Shown here: positions 35,366 to 46,660 of the stretch, one piece after another
How positions within the stretch are numbered: the first letter of the stretch is position 1
Layout of the letters: every line of letters starts with the position of its first letter
Assembly (NCBI GenBank): GCA_947044405.1
Contig: CAMRHE010000356.1
Coordinates: 372,001 to 436,000 of the forward strand
DNA: 64,000 nucleotides
Direction of reading: 5' to 3'
Origin: Leptodactylus fallax
Taxonomy: Eukaryota > Chordata > Amphibia > Anura > Leptodactylidae
Program-made: the position numbers and the translations under genes
The notes under the pieces: generated by a model
Database searches by the model: none
Told to the model about the DNA's origin: nothing
The model's input: the letters and a program-made list of their open reading frames with translations, nothing else

Positions 35366-35609
35366 TCAAAGGAGTCTATCACCAAAACCAAACATATCAA
35401 CCCAGCCTCGTAGGTAGATAAGTTAGGGTCACCTGAATCAAATGTTGTTTGATTGTTGTTGCTGAAATGTTATTTCGATATCACTGTTTTTGGCAATATG
35501 CAAATGAGGAGCAACAAGGGCATTGCCGTTTAACTCTTTGGAGCTATACTCATACCCTTGTTGTGGGGCTGAGTTGATGTTCTGGGTTCTGGTAACAGAC
35601 TACCTTTAA
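35366..35609. mobile_element. T2 MITE (GTCTGTCACC family)
   Basis: The left end TCAAAGGAGTCTATCACC (TTAA decayed to TCAA) faces GGTAACAGACTACCTTTAA. The interior words TTAGGGTCACCTGAATCAAA and GCAATATGCAAATGAGG are shared with the other family members. Confidence 0.7.
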
Positions 35610-36479
35610 ATAGCCTTCAAGAAGCACCCCAGAAATATTTTTTAAATTTTACCTTTGTTGACCAATCAGTTGTGCTAGCAATTTTCTCACTACCGCTTTA
35701 TCACAGAAATAACCTCTCCATTCAGGTATGCTGGTACATCATGTGACTTGCAGTTTGACCCTCTGAATCCTGCAGTGGTCTGGAAGTTATGCTCTTTATG
35801 CAAGCTTATGGGACTCACATTGAGCCTCTCTTAGGCTTGTATAGAAAGACTAATCGCCAGTCCACAAAGCAGATGGTGTAGGATTCAGAGAGTCAAACTG
35901 CAGTTTACATGGTGCAACCCATACGGAGCAGGTACAGTATTTTTGCAATGAAGCACCCTGTAAGGAAATTGCTAGCATTATTTTTTACTTCAACTTTTTT
36001 TTTTTCACAAAGCCAAACAGAATTTTTATGCATTTTGGTAAAATGACCAACCTCATAAATGTAGACACAACTTAAATAAACATCTAACGCAATAGCAAAA
36101 AATTGTATAGTCATCTATAATGCAGAGCCATTCATCTAACCTTCATGGCTTTAACCTCATAGACAAATTGTGCACGTGCGAAGGGTAGCTCAGTTCAGGG
36201 ACTTGTACAGATGTGGATTTATGTCCTTGTTTTAGTTTTTATTTTTATAACAACCTCCCATTTTACATGTTAAAAAGTAATGGAAAAGGGTTCTGACATA
36301 AAGTATAACTATGCAAGGTGGTAATTTACAGCGTATCCACTCACGGCCTAATCAGCACCAGCTTTATATGCAGCCCCTTAAAGTTTTTAGCGAGTCTGTG
36401 TAGAGGCTGGTATGGGTAGCCCGCTTTGTAAGCCGATGTGAGCAGTGGCCCCTTCTCTAATTGAGTGTGTTGAACTCCA
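35610..36479. other. Unassigned non-coding DNA
   Basis: No gene and no bounded repeat. Confidence 0.4.
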
Positions 36480-36930
36480 CAAGCCAATAGCTCTGCTGAC
36501 ATTCGCCTGAACAATGTGCGTGTTCCAGGCTGCTTTGTGTCAAAAATGTTAATGTTTTGGCTCTTGAGGGGTGATGCTACATCTGCTCAACAGATGTGGC
36601 AAACCTGTGTGTACCATTATAGCAGAAACCTGACAGTAATAGCATTATCCCTTTATTTTAACAAATGCAAGATGTTGAAATGTAAAAAAGTCCTAGGAGA
36701 ACACTTTATAATAGTCCTCTTGCAGTGCAATTGCACGCTGTAAAATCCCTGAACTTTTATGAATGCTGCAACATATTTGGGCAGATTCTCTGGTAATTTT
36801 GATAGCAAATTTCTTTTTGGCTGCATCTCTGATCACTGTAATTGATTCCAATAATCTCGGCAGTAGGGGAAAATCTTTAACATATGGCTTTCGGAATTTT
36901 GTTTTTTTTTTCTGACGGGTCACACAGTGG
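36480..36930. promoter_or_regulatory. Candidate conserved non-coding element
   Basis: Repeat-free. A paired E-box palindrome, ACATCTG...CAGATGT, lies at 36579-36597 with a 5-base spacer. Nearby are GTAATAGCATTATCCC and GTAATTGATTCCAATAATC. These would suit basic helix-loop-helix and homeodomain binding, but no experimental or comparative support is available. Confidence 0.27.
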
Positions 36931-38339
36931 CACAAGTGTTAAGCTCACACAATTTTAAGAAGTGTGTTATCCTATGACCTGTAAGTGAGTACAAGTCCAG
37001 TCTATAAATTCAGCAATTGTATGGGAAACTCAGATCACAGACAAGAAACCTCTTCACTTGACTATCTAACTATGCTGGCCTTTTTTTTGTTAGTTCTCAT
37101 GATATATGACAAGTTTATACATATGTACCCTTACATTTTACCTTCTCTCAATTTGGACCCGAATAGTATGTTTGCTAGAACTATATTTCTAATGACTATG
37201 CTTCAATATCATTGCTCATCATTATTCGTATTGTTGCTCACTATGGCTGCAGTTTATGTTTGGGTTATAGCTTTATTATAAATTTATGTGCTTTCCTTTG
37301 CAGCATTGACTTTAAGGTTAAACTGTCTTTGCAGGTCTATAGTAGTCAAATAGAGACTCCAATAGAGTCAGTGCGCTGGAGAAAAGCACAAAACTTTACA
37401 ATGAAGTTGTGAATAAGACTGAGGACACACATTGTGGAAAACCTGTATTAAACGTTGCAGATTTTGCTGTGTTTTTTTGAGCCAAAGCCACAAGTAGATT
37501 TAACAGAACAGAAGGGAGTAGTTATTAGTTATTATCATTAAACTGCACACATACTCACAGGGAGCATATTTTTTACTGGAGTACTTCTTTATCCTTTATT
37601 TATCACCTATCCATCTACAGGTCACTTGTTGAAAAGAGCAGATGACATTGGATTCCCTATACAAGTGACTGGTGGGGATCTCAGCAGTGGAGGTCCAAGT
37701 GGTGGATCTCTGAGCAATCTAATCTATGGATAGACGGTACATGTCAACTGTGAAAAACTCAGAGACAAAAAAAGATTCCTAGTTGTGCAAGCAAATTCCT
37801 CAATATAAAATAAACAAGCAAAGATCTCTTATTACTTTTATCCAAAAACTTTAGAAATGTAAAAATGTCCAAATATTTATTTTCAGTTTGTATACCAGAG
37901 TCTTGTCCGATGAAGCAATCAAAATAAGACATTATCTTATGTTACATGCCTTCTGTCTGGAATACAGCCGAACAGCAAAATGTCTTGTTTTAATGACTTT
38001 TAAAGCATCTTCTTCAGGGCAGCTCCTTTCTGGGAGAATGTCCAACTAAGAGAATATAATTACTACTTAGACCGTAAAAGAAATCAGTTTATAAACACAA
38101 AATGTGTTCTCTGCCTTAACTACATGAACACTGCTTTTATCTGGAATGGCATAACCTTGCAAATATTGAACATAAGAATATTTTGCGATGAAGGGTATAG
38201 TTAATAAAAAAAAAGGATCTAACACCAATACCTGCAGCATTGGGCAAATGTCCAAAGATTCATCTTGCGAGTATTTGCGAGGTTTGCCCTGCAGCGTCAT
38301 TCCAGGCCAAACTTGTTTAGTCTGAATCAGAAGTGGTAT
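36931..38339. other. Unassigned DNA with MITE fragments
   Basis: About 37430-37520 carries the TTTTTTGAGCCAAAGCC word of the family at 22395-22600. About 37600-37740 holds a degenerate palindrome (CACCTATCCATC facing ATCTATGGATAG). The 98-codon frame at 36985-37281 is rich in hydrophobic residues but has no motif, and I do not accept it as a gene. Confidence 0.4.
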
Positions 38340-38712
38340 TATTATACTCTGGGGTCTGTCATGGTATCTAGTGCAGATCCCTGTTCTCTTTGGTCCTCTT
38401 CTGGTACCTGAATTAAGGCCTGTGATTGGGCCTCAGAGGTCATTTGGGGGGCTTAGATGCTGTATGATACTTAGATGCCACAATGCCGCAACGGAGTCCA
38501 GGAGAGAAGAGTATGGCTGTTTGTCATGTGTACGTCCCTCCCCTGGGCCTCTGCTTATTATACTCTGGGATCTGAAGATACCCCAGGGTATAATAGTGGT
38601 TCATGGGTGGTGAACCCTGAAAATTTCAGGTTTGGAGAAAAACAAAACTTTTGGAAAATTGGTAACAAACTTGGCTTATTACAGACAGGTTTGCTCATCT
38701 CTAGGTACCTGG
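38340..38712. repeat. Degenerate interspersed repeat
   Basis: The block contains TGATTGGGCCTCAGAGGTCA, GATCTGAAGATACCCCAGGG and, at the right edge, GGTTTGCTCATCTCTAG. Similar words, GATTGGCCTCAGCGGTCACG at about 46550 and CACTAGAGATGAG at about 50550, suggest a dispersed family. Ends are not defined. Confidence 0.4.
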
Positions 38713-39162
38713 ATTTCTACATTTCAACAACATTCTACATCTCTGCAAAGTTTTACATACAAATATATTCTTCTTTACCCTTCCACTTGACCCATCATAT
38801 CCCCAGATGTGGAACATGGGAAGACCAGCTTTAAAAACAAAAACATGACTTTGCAATACACTGTCTTTACATTTTTATTCTGTATGTCCATGTATGCCCA
38901 CACAGTGCTTATGTTCTGAATTGCATGAGAAATTGGAGATACTAACCAAATTCTAGCTAAGGTAAAGGTAGAAACATATGTAATTGTCTACTAAGACAGA
39001 ATCATGACAACCAAGCATCACTGTCATGAGTTAATCTGTATAAAACATAGGAATGCTCAGTTGAAATGGCAAGCACAGGTTCAACTGCTCCTTATTTAAG
39101 GACAGGTGAAGGATCTCCAAAGTGATGCCATTTGGGTAAGTTAAACTTGTAGGAAAACATTA
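38713..39162. other. Unassigned non-coding DNA
   Basis: No gene or repeat boundary was recognised. Confidence 0.4.
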
Positions 39163-39724
39163 CATACCTCCCAACTTTCAAAGGACTGATAAGGGCAAAT
39201 TTTTCTATAGTAAGCCCTACATTCAGCCTCAACCATTTGCAATTTGACTCCACCCATTTCCATCCATGTCCCTTTGTGACCCACATAGTATAATGCCCGT
39301 ATAATGGCCTTAACACAGTATTATGTCCCCTTAAAATTCCTATGGTATAATGTTGCCCTGATTGTGGCCCCCACATTATAATATCCCCTAATATAATGTC
39401 TCCCTGAATATGCCCCACCGTATAATGTTCCCTTGAATATGTCCCACCTTATAATGTCCTTCTCCTGGTTCCCCATAATGTAATCTCCAGCCTGTGCCCC
39501 CACAGTATAATACATCAAATAGAAAAAAAGAAAAAACTAATAGTGACCTCACCGTATTCCCCTGAAGTCTGACCCTGACTTTGCTGCAGATGGCTTAAGA
39601 AAGAAGCAAGCATGATATAAGTGATGTCACTACATCACACCTACTGATCCCAAAACACCAGGAGCAAGAGGCAGGATATGTAACTCATTTGCACAATCCT
39701 AAACTGTGACAGTTGGGAGGTATG
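39163..39724. mobile_element. MITE with CATACCTCCCAAC ends
   Basis: CATACCTCCCAACTTTC at the left and GTTGGGAGGTATG at the right are perfect 13 bp inverted termini. The interior (39290-39510) is an irregular tandem of units with TATAATGTCCC and CCCACAGTATAATG words, a style also seen in the hAT element at 54294-54940. No clear target duplication was found, so the superfamily stays open. Minus-strand frames rich in GHY residues at 39092-39518 result from the tandem repeat. Confidence 0.7.
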
Positions 39725-40239
39725 AATTGTGGTACATTGGTGTGGCTTAAGATGAATTTCCCTAGAACTATGATTTTGCTGTACTTCCTGCATTTTAAGC
39801 TTATGGTTGTATCCATAAAGAATATTACTATAGAATCCTTGGGTAAGCTACGGTTCTGCATTCACAATATTGAAAGAGCAGCTTTCAGTCTATTGGTCCT
39901 AGATGTCTTGAATCAGGCGCATTTATCTGAGTTTCTTCCTACTTTTACCTTTTTCTAAAGCATATGTTTTAAGACAGAAACAGTTCATATATTGTGGTAA
40001 GGTAATGGTTGCTACATATGGGTACCTTCTACATGGGCTTGTGTATCAAAGTTTGAAGGCTGTGTACTGCTTCTGATGTATGATGTGGCCAAGTCTACAG
40101 CACTATCCCAGACATCAAACATACAGAAACCGTGATAGAATGTGGTCTCTCAGTATCTATTTGGATCCACTGCAAAACTGATTAATTACCCGAGCAAGCA
40201 GGACTTTTCTCTCCATCGATTTCAGTAAAAAATTTTTGT
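39725..40239. other. Unassigned non-coding DNA
   Basis: Nothing recognisable. Confidence 0.4.
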
Positions 40240-40376
40240 AAACCGGGCGAAAACCCAGCGGACCCCATTATAGTCTAGGGGGGTCCACAGGTAAACACTT
40301 TTTTGGGTTTCCGTCCTTCTGGTTCCAATGCAGACCCAAAGGACAGAAACCGAGAGCTAGTGTGAACCTAGCCTTA
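40240..40376. mobile_element. Partial MITE with GGTTCACAC-type end
   Basis: It shares the interior words ACCCAGCGGACCCCATTATA and TTTTGGGTTTCCGTCC and the right end GTGTGAACCTAGCCTTA with the copy at 14671-14881. The left terminus is missing. Confidence 0.6.
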
Positions 40377-40862
40377 TAAGCAAAGTAAAAAAAAAAAATT
40401 CTGTAAATATAACATGTAAGCAGTTTTACCAAAATGAAGTGCACTACATTTTATTAACAGTGTACTTTGTGCCACCGGAAAGCTCTATATTGCTCTGTTT
40501 AAGCTATGTATATGCTAAATCAGACCCAGCTGTGCTAAATTTATAGGCAAAGCAGAAGTAGGTTGCACTGAAATAAATCTAGTGACTTTGTTAATCTTTA
40601 GTTCGCCTTGATAAATGATCCCCAGGGATGTTAGCTTTTCAGTGAAAATCTTTCTGACTCAGCAACTCTCACATAAGTTCAATTGTAATAAGGTTGTTGA
40701 TTTTTTTTACCTAAATTAGCGGCCCCAGATTTTACCAGCTTCCAATATTCTGTGAGACAGAAACCTGGAAAATGATTGTGAAAAATATACCTTTATGATA
40801 AAACATAACTTGGCTCTTGGTCATTTGGTCATAATATTATTCCATGAATGGCCCAAGTGTTG
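40377..40862. other. Unassigned non-coding DNA
   Basis: Includes a 12-base A run at about 40388. Nothing else noted. Confidence 0.4.
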
Positions 40863-41186
40863 TTAAAGGAGCTGTCCCAAGTTTACAACTTCTCCTGTTA
40901 TCAGGGATGGTGGAAGGGTAGGGGGTTCAACCACTTGGACTCCGACTGATCCCCCTGTATGAATGGATCGGCAAATAAGCATTCATTCTGCTTTTGTATT
41001 CATCTCCGTGGGACTGCTGAAGAAAGCAAAGCACAACACTCGACTGTTTTCGATAGTCCGAATCTATAAAGATACGGCAGGGCGGGATGCATTTATATGG
41101 GGGACACAATACACTTCTTCTTACGATTGGTGACAGTTATTCCCTATCCTGTGGGATTGTCTCCGTCCATGGGAAAGTCCCTTTAA
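40863..41186. mobile_element. T2/Kolobok-type MITE
   Basis: The left end TTAAAGGAGCTGTCCCAAG faces TGGGAAAGTCCCTTTAA, with TTAA at both edges. Part of the interior pairs as inverted arms (GGGGGTTCAACC..., TTCATTCTGC...). Confidence 0.6.
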
Positions 41187-41890
41187 TATTCCATGGATGA
41201 TGCATGAGGACGCCATCCCTACCCTAGGAATGGAATCCCTTCTTTTGCATCATCTATAGAATTCATGGTAATGGACTTGTGCAGATCTACTGCAGTGTGA
41301 GCGGTGGATCTACTTGGTACATAATACGTACAACAAGTGTAGTTGATCTACCAATGTCATATAGCCCCCACAATACATCAAAACGGACGCCATGGACGCC
41401 ACTATCCCAAACAATAAAAACAATCCCACATATAAAAACACATGTATAACACAAACACAATAGACAATATTAAAAACACTAGTTACTATAAAATGCTGCG
41501 GTTTTTGCCACGGCGTTTTTACTACGGGTGGATAAACACAAACGTTGTACAAAACGGCCATGCCATTTTGTAGCCAAGGGGTGCCTGTTCTCTGGATGAC
41601 TCATAAATTTGAGTGTATTAAGGCATCTGTGACAATGAACAAAAATAGAGCATGACCCATTTTTTCATGGTTCATTAAAATGGACTGCCAAAAAATTGGT
41701 CATGTGAATATTCCCCATTCACATGAATGGACTTTAATGCAGTTGTGTGACACTTGTTAAAAAAAACTTCAATGACACAACCAATTATATGACTGTAGGC
41801 TTATTCTTCTTCATAGTATATTAAAGCAAATCTGTTACCTTTAACCTCCCCACGACTTCAAAGTGCTAACACTACATGGTGATGGAAAAT
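41187..41890. other. Unassigned DNA, possibly degenerate MITEs
   Basis: About 41620-41800 resembles the interior style of the family at 8730-9036 (GTGAATATTCCCCATTCACATG) but lacks the termini. CTGCGGTTTTTGCCACGGCG at about 41495 recalls the CCCACGT-type MITE. Confidence 0.35.
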
Positions 41891-41924
41891 ACAAGTGTTC
41901 AAACACAATGGGAAGAAACTAGTT

Positions 41925-42010
41925 CAAAAGTGACAACCAATATGGCTACACGTCCTCTAGAAAAATTGCTGGCAAAACAAAAAAGAAAAAGTCTAATATT
42001 TAACAAACAT
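41925..42010. repeat. T2-like repeat interrupted by a LINE
   Basis: TTCAAAAGTGACAACCAATA followed by ATTGCTGGCAAAAC matches the repeat at 50733-50890. Its continuation TTTTTGGGTGGAAATG resumes at 42390, after the LINE tail. Confidence 0.5.
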
Positions 42011-42389
42011 AATGACCAAACTTTTCTCCCGTGCATCCCCCATACTCTGGAACTCATTACCAAGACACACAAGACTGTGCCCCACAGTCACAAGCTTCAA
42101 GAAGGCCCTGAAGACTCACCTATTCAGGAAGGCCTACAACCTCCAATAACACTACTGTCACCACACCACCACCTGAGCAGCCTCTAGCCCAACCTTCTGT
42201 CTCTCTCCCTCTTCCCTCATAGATTGTAAGCCCTTGCGGGCAGGGCCCTCTATCCCACTGTGCCAGTTGGTCACTGTTTGTATTATCTGTTTTGTATATC
42301 TTGTGTACCGTATGTAAACCCTCAAATGTAAAGCACCATGGAATTAATGGTGCTATATAAATAAACAATAATAATAATAATAATAATAT
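42011..42389 (+). pseudogene. 5'-truncated L2/CR1-like LINE, ORF2 C-terminus and 3' tail
   Basis: Codons from about 42039 to 42150 read LWNSLPRHTRLCPTVTSF then KKALKTHLFRKAYN, the conserved C-terminal end of reverse-transcriptase ORFs in L2/CR1-type LINEs. A 3' UTR follows with AGATTGTAAGCCCTTGCGG and GGCAGGGCCC, then GGTGCTATATAAATAAAC, and an AATAAT microsatellite tail (42365-42389). Everything upstream, including the catalytic domain, is missing, as is usual for target-primed insertions cut short. It lies inside an older repeat whose halves flank it. The family is recognised by motif; the exact clade is unsure. Confidence 0.65.
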
Positions 42390-42419
42390 TTTTGGGTGGA
42401 AATGTTTCTAAAAGGGAAC

Positions 42420-42740
42420 ATGTGATGTTTTAATTGATGACCTATCCTTAGGATAAGTCTTCAATTCAAGATGCATATGGATCACCCAGGACCCCCTAGA
42501 TCACCTGTTTGAAGCGGTGCTTCACATGACACGAGATGTCACATTTATTGGTCACATGGCGTGATCTCAGCTCAATCACATACAAGAGAATGAGCTGAGC
42601 TGTGATACCAAGCATAACTGCTGCACAAGTGTACTGTGCTGTGCTTGGTAAGTGCTGAAGTGGATGCAGAGCTCACACAAATGCTGCAGCCTCTTCAAAC
42701 AGCTGATCAGCCGGGGGTCAAGTATTTAAAAGTAAGTTGT
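42420..42740. repeat. Palindromic frog repeat, ATTGATGACCTATCC type
   Basis: It begins AATTGATGACCTATCCTTAG and contains CCCCTAGATCACCTGTTTGAAG facing CTTCAAACAGCTGATCAGCC, an inverted pair around a central palindromic core (GCTCAATCAC...GAGCTGAGC). It is related to 1989-2182. Confidence 0.55.
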
Positions 42741-43897
42741 ATAGAGCAAAGGACATATTAAATTTAGATTTTTTATTGCAAAAACAGAGCATAAATATTG
42801 GTGACAATGTAGCCAACGCTTGATGCACACCGTAGACACTGTAGAGATTGAGTACTTTTCTGTGAAAATACTGGTTCAGTCTTCATTGTATTACTGGTCA
42901 GTTAAATTAAAACCAGACCTCTTTTCTATTCCTTCCTCAGCAATGTGCTCTTTGCTCAGTGCACCCTGCACATTCCTTCTCTGCTCTGGCACCATTGGCC
43001 ACGTTATATAAAAGAATTATTGGAGCAATGTTCTGGCGTTCCTCAGGAAACAGGAAAACAGCTTGTTTTTCTTATCTATGAACGACACATAAAATTGGCC
43101 CAACTAATAGAATTGATATGTTAGGAGCTGCCCCAAATCAGTTGTACCATGCACAGGCTGTCAGTAAATCCTTCTCTCAGATTAGACTGCAGGGTATAAG
43201 TATATCTTGTGTTTTTGATTTGTGCAGCTTTTTGATAACTATTGCATTATTAAATTTAACAGTTCATTTGTCTTATGCATACTGCCATCCTGAAAACAGT
43301 CATTTTATTATGCTAAATGCATCTAACTGCTTAACATAAAAGTTACTTGCCCAGTCAGCTTCTTTACCCCAAAGAAAAAATAGTTGCCCCTTGTATACTA
43401 TATATTAGCCATAATTGCAATATTTTTGATCTGGATCATTTTTAGAAGAATCTGGTGACATTGGTATTGTATCTATTCAGCAGGCTATTCTCAGGGAAAA
43501 ATTGTTAAGAACTAACTACAATAGTCCCCCATTACAAAAGACTACTTAAATAACTGTAGATAACATCAGGGATATATACCATTAAAGGGAGTTTTGGAAA
43601 TTGGTAAATATTTGTGTAAAGGAAGAAAATGCCGTAAAATAACAGAACTATTACCGACCTGATAAATCCCCTACTGCTCCAGCCCTGATGCTCTAGTGAT
43701 CCACTGCAATCTTTGCTGATTTCCTGCAGCAGTGAGCTAATGGTTTCAGCTGTTCGCTGGTGTCAACATTGACTGCAACATTCACGTGGGAATAAGGCAT
43801 GTCACGACTGCAAGGACCACCATAATGGTGGCAGTGAAGCAGCAGATAATGTTATTTTCAGAAACAGCAGCAGTCTTCTTAAGTGGATATTCCCATC
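42741..43897. other. Unassigned non-coding DNA with a T2-like edge
   Basis: At 43583 TTAAAGGGAGTTTTGG looks like a T2 left edge with no clear partner before the next element at 43898. Short frames at 42820-43011 and 43118-43339 have no motif. Confidence 0.4.
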
Positions 43898-44275
43898 TTA
43901 AAGGGTTTGTTCAGGGACTTTAACTTACTTCCTTTCTGTATTCATTGAAGCTGGACCTGGGGTTTCTGGACTGGTTTCAACCCCTAGTCACATGATCACA
44001 ACAAGCCCCTGTCCCCTGGGTCGCTCTGCCCCTCCTTCCTCTCCCATTTTCACAGGTAAATTACCTGTGCTATGGGGGCTGACAGAGTATAGAAAAGCCA
44101 GCTCCCGTAGCACAGGTAACTTACCTGTAAAAATTGGAGAGGAGGGAGGGAGCGGAGAAACCCGGGGGATGGAGGCTGGCTCTGATCACATGACCCGGGG
44201 TTGGAACCTGCCTGGAAATCATAAGTACAACTTGAACAAATGGATGGAGAAATTAAATTAAAGTCCCTAGACATC
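43898..44275. mobile_element. T2-type MITE with strong palindrome
   Basis: It starts TTAAAGGGTTTGTTCAGGG. Inverted arms include CACAGGTAAATTACCTGTGC at the centre-left and GCACAGGTAACTTACCTGT at the centre-right, and CACATGATCACA facing TGATCACATGACC. The right terminus is degraded (TTAAATTAAAGTCCCTAG). Overlapping 86-89 codon frames on both strands reflect the palindrome. Confidence 0.6.
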
Positions 44276-45299
44276 CACAAAAGTGGATAACTTGTACACA
44301 ATCTATACAAAGGTGGATAATTTGTAGATCAGTGGAGATCTCACCACCAGCCAGAAGGACGTGGGAGTTTTCTTTCCTGTTTTGAATGGGACAGTGGTTA
44401 GGACAGTGTGCACCCCACTCCATTCATTTCAGTGGTAGTGCTAAAGATAGCCAAAGTACAACAAAGTAATTGGAACCAACCAAGGAATATTTACATCAAA
44501 TGTCCTGTCCGCTTTCATTGAGGATTATGTGGGATCGTGTGGGAATTATTTTTTTTATCCTATATAGCTCATTCAAGTATTCAGTGCTATTACTCATTAA
44601 ACAAATGTCAGCCCTGTAAATGTTTTCTATGTAATTTATGTTTAATTTATAGCCTACTCTTTCATTGACTAGGACGGTATGAAACTTTCATGTATCATTG
44701 TGTCATAGAACTAAAAAGCAAAGTGCTCATTTAATGGGAACCAAGCCCAGTCAATTGATGGTCTGGAGCACACAGTGACTTCTAGAGATATTCATAGTTT
44801 CCAGCTAGTGTAGGCTTGTCCACAAAAACATTGATGAATAGAAAAAATGTGTAATCTTATCTGATGACATATAGTATATAGCTTGTGACTTATGTGTGCT
44901 AGGTGTCACCAGTATGGTAACATTAGTTCCAAACGTCCACGTGTAAATACAGGCACAAACTACAGCAGGCCTTAATACTGGTCACCTAAGCCTTTGCTAT
45001 CTTGCTGCTAAAAGTCTACTACACATCATCAAACCCATTACAAATGTTCAAGTTTTTGTTCATTATACTGTAATTTAGACAACATGACAAAGCTATGTTT
45101 TTGCAGGTTATTGGTGAAGAGTGCTCATAAAAAGGTTATGGAATCAAGGATTTATTGTCTGCTGAAATTGTTCATAAACAGGTTTTTTTTGTAAATGCCA
45201 TAACTATTGAAAGTGGTAAAAAATTCCTCCTCCAATCACTGTAAAGGTAAAGAGTTATGCAACATTCTAATATACCTTGTGCTTCGATACTTATTTATT
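44276..45299. other. Unassigned non-coding DNA
   Basis: About 44370-44470 contains CATTCATTTCAGTGGTAGTGC and AAGATAGCCAAAGTAC, resembling the core of the T2 element at 17421-17796. The rest shows nothing. Confidence 0.4.
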
Positions 45300-45654
45300 G
45301 TAAAAGGAGTCTATCACCAGGACACAGTGTATTGACCAAACCCCTCAGATAGATAGGTTAGTGTCACCTGAATGAAAAGATTGGTGCCCCATTGCCGAGA
45401 TATTACTGTTTTTGCCAATATGCAAATGAGCTCTTGGGAGCAACGAGCGCGTTGCTGCTTAACCATTTGGAGCTATAGCAGTGCCAGCATTGTTTGAAAG
45501 ATCTAATTTTGCATATTGACAAGAACAATGATATCTTGGTAATGAAGGCACCAGTCCCTAAGGGGAAAACACTGTTTGATTCAGGTGACCCTAACCTATC
45601 TATCTGATGGGATAGGTTGACATGCTGAGCGCCCTGGAGACAGATTTCCTTTAA
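45300..45654. mobile_element. T2 MITE (GTCTGTCACC family), near complete
   Basis: The left end GTAAAAGGAGTCTATCACC (TTAA mutated) faces GGAGACAGATTTCCTTTAA. The arms pair through TTAGTGTCACCTGAATGAAA facing TGATTCAGGTGACCCTAACC, and TTTGCCAATATGCAAATGAG facing its complement-like partner. Confidence 0.75.
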
Positions 45655-46168
45655 AAGTATAGGTATCGCCTGATTTCTTCACTCTTCCACTACTTTCTAT
45701 GGCTAACACGGTACAACATTATACTACTTTAAAAGTATATTCTGGTTGTCAGTGAATGGATACCTTATTATTTACATCCAAAGGTTAAAAACCTGCCAAG
45801 TTTATATTCCAATGAGAGATGTGCATAATTTATTAAAAGAGAGAGCTGTGATGTGCTGTTTTGAGATTTGTCTTGTCAAGCTGGACATGACTTCAGTTGT
45901 ACTGCATCTGATTGTAAGAGCAAGCAGAAAAATGGGGTCAAGTTTCTGAGTCTCATCACTGAAGTCAAGTTTCTTAGTCTCTTGGCTGTTTGTGCCACAT
46001 TAAGTCATAACCAGACACACAGTTTTGGTGATGAATGGCTAGCTTTGTAATTCCAAGTCTGTCGGAGCTAAAGCCATTACTTGTTAGCATCTCTCCATTC
46101 TGGATCATAAAGGGGACTCTGTTGTGAGAACCCCCTTCAGCTTCATTTAAATAAACCATGTAACACCT
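45655..46168. other. Unassigned DNA starting with a shared 29-mer
   Basis: 45661-45689 repeats the word at 17228-17256 and continues ACTTTCTATGGCTAACACGG. The remaining bases hold no recognised feature; frames at 45746-46050 lack motifs. Confidence 0.4.
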
Positions 46169-46342
46169 TTAAAGGGAGTCTGTCACCAAAAAAACTCCAT
46201 GTAAAACTCAGCATAATGTATTGTAGGGATATTATTCTGAGTACCATCATTCCTTTTGATAGTCCAATAGGTGAACCATTTCCTTGAAAAAGTGTTTTTG
46301 TTTTTTTTTTGTTTTCTTTTAGAAATAAGCAAATGAGGCTTC

Positions 46343-46614
46343 AAGTGGTTTTCCAGGAAATACAGTTTTTTTCCTTGAGGCCGGGGAAGGTAAAAAAAAA
46401 AAAAATACTCACCTGTCTCTGGCACTCCGATGACCCAGACCACTGTCCGGTCCAGCAATGCGCTGGGGCCCCAGTAGCCTAAGGAAAGGAGCTAGGATGT
46501 CACTCACATATGTCACCTATGACATCCCATGTCCTTTCCTGAGGCCGTTGATTGGCCTCAGCGGTCACGCTGGGAACAAAGGAGGAAACAAAAAATATTT
46601 CTGGGAAACGCACC
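46343..46614. repeat. Palindromic repeat beside the SSU72 copy
   Basis: The left edge AAGTGGTTTTCCAGGAAATA faces AATATTTCTGGGAAACGCACC at the right. It contains a 13-base A run and GAGGCCGTTGATTGGCCTCA, a small palindrome. It may have inserted into the 3' side of the retrocopy. Confidence 0.5.
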
Positions 46615-46660
46615 ATAATAACATAATCAAAAAGAATAAGGCCTGAGTGGGTTTGCGCCA

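Noticed and set aside
39092..39518. Minus-strand frames with repeated GHY and GDI residues, considered as a repeat protein
   Set aside because: The repeats reflect the irregular TATAATG tandem array inside a MITE bounded by CATACCTCCCAAC ends.
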